Below are positions 63,320-64,000 of a stretch of DNA of 64,000 nt, piece by piece. The DNA is from Larus michahellis. Lineage: Eukaryota; Chordata; Aves; Charadriiformes; Laridae. Within the stretch, counting starts at the first letter, position 1; each line of letters starts with the position of its first letter. The notes under the pieces were generated by a model that did no database searches, was not told the origin of the DNA, and saw only the letters and a program-made list of their open reading frames with translations. The DNA is taken from the NCBI RefSeq assembly GCF_964199755.1, contig NC_133903.1, positions 1,245,001-1,309,000 on the forward strand. The letters run 5' to 3'. The position numbers were made by a program, and so were the translations under genes.

Positions 63320-63760
63320 AGCCTGAGCGTCTCCCGTGCTCGCTGGGTTCCTCGGAGCCCCCCGGGAGGGAGCAGCAGGCCCTGCCGTGTGAGCCCCGGC
63401 CGGCGGCGGGGCCGGGCCCTGCTGGGAGGCGTCTGCAGGCTGGCGGCGGCGCGGGCCTGGGGGGACTGGAGGAGGCGGCTCCTCCCAGCGCTGGCACTGG
63501 CATGGCGGCAGCAGCTGAGGCCTTGGCACGGGTTGGGTTTGCCCAGAGCTCTCCACGCTGGCTGCCCACGGCCTCTGCTTCTGCTCTCCGCCGGGTTCCG
63601 GAGGGAATTATTTTGTGCTTCGCTCCTGTTACCTGAGGCTCTCGGTGGGGCTGGGCAGGACGAGGGGATGAAGGGATCCTTTCATGAGGCGTCTCCCGGC
63701 AATCTCTGCCGGGGTTTGCGGAGCCACCCGTGCTGGAACAGGCCTTTCGCTGACACCATA
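63320..63760. promoter_or_regulatory. CpG-island-like block, possible promoter
   Basis: This is the strongest CpG cluster in the window: about 13 CpGs within 63393-63525, including GGCCGGCGGCGGGGCCGGG and GGCGGCGGCGCGGG, with moderate density to 63760. GC-box-like GGGGC sequences are present but no TATA box is obvious. Islands like this often mark vertebrate promoters, so a transcript could start here and run past the right edge or leftward. Long frames on both strands reflect stop depletion. No initiator methionine with a recognisable product was found. Confidence 0.45.
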
Positions 63761-64000
63761 GGGCTTGTGGGTTCGGTTCTTTTAAAAAGAACTGGCTCGT
63801 TTCCCAAGGCAGAAGTTTCTTTAAGAAGGAGCTTCCTGCCACATACAGTATTTGTTTTTTAATTAGTTGAGCTAACGTGCAATTAACGTTTATAATGCAA
63901 ACCTGTCTGGGGCCATTCATTCACTTAATCAGAACGCTTTCAGTAGTTGCGTTTTCTTTAGTGTTTGTTCTTTGTGAACAAAATGCTGTGGCTGCATAAC

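Noticed and set aside
63765..63782. tRNA B-box-like GGGTTCGGTTC
   Set aside because: No matching A-box, acceptor stem or cloverleaf around it.
63285..63920. 211-codon minus-strand and 157-codon plus-strand frames
   Set aside because: Both cover the CpG-rich block in opposite directions, resemble no family, and are explained by low stop-codon density.
1..64000. CRISPR arrays, operons, prophage or bacterial mobile elements
   Set aside because: No regularly spaced repeats, no packed genes and no ribosome-binding-site pattern; the sequence has vertebrate non-coding character throughout.

Overview
This window is nuclear DNA from a vertebrate, most likely a bird. It is not bacterial or viral. The evidence is one young CR1-type LINE with avian-style 3' end octamers (29590-31109), a second, decayed CR1 3' end in the opposite orientation (28358-28722), a few faint MIR/CORE-SINE-like relics, sparse repeats overall, CpG-poor AT-rich sequence broken by short CpG-rich patches, and many homopolymer tracts. 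CR1 elements also dominate crocodilian and turtle genomes, so 'bird' is an inference and no species can be named.

Layout. 1-28.3 kb: unique non-coding sequence with simple repeats, short palindromes, one CTCF-like site (3261-3273), a homeodomain/octamer-rich AT block (14400-14900), an AT/GT microsatellite (about 22.0-22.13 kb) and small CpG-rich patches. 28.36-28.72 kb: old minus-strand CR1 fragment. 29.59-31.11 kb: 5'-truncated plus-strand CR1 with an uninterrupted 478-codon ORF2 segment covering the reverse transcriptase and C-terminal region, followed by a complete 3' UTR. 31.1-62.7 kb: unique non-coding sequence with possible regulatory blocks (35.7-36.4, 43.5-44.2, 51.9-52.1, 56.1-56.3 kb), CpG-rich patches (37.0-37.3 and 58.6-59.0 kb), a C14T14 tract and small tandem duplications. 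62.7-63.25 kb: two MIR-like relics. 63.3-63.76 kb: the strongest CpG-island-like block, close to the right edge.

The only convincing coding sequence is the retrotransposon ORF. I found no host exon that I can defend. Most open frames here are short, lack codon structure I recognise, and lie where GC-rich sequence depletes stop codons. The simplest reading is an intergenic interval or a very long intron, possibly carrying distal enhancers. No CRISPR array, operon, tRNA, rRNA or novel multi-gene system is visible. Conservation cannot be measured from one sequence, so every enhancer-like call below is a hypothesis based on composition and motifs.
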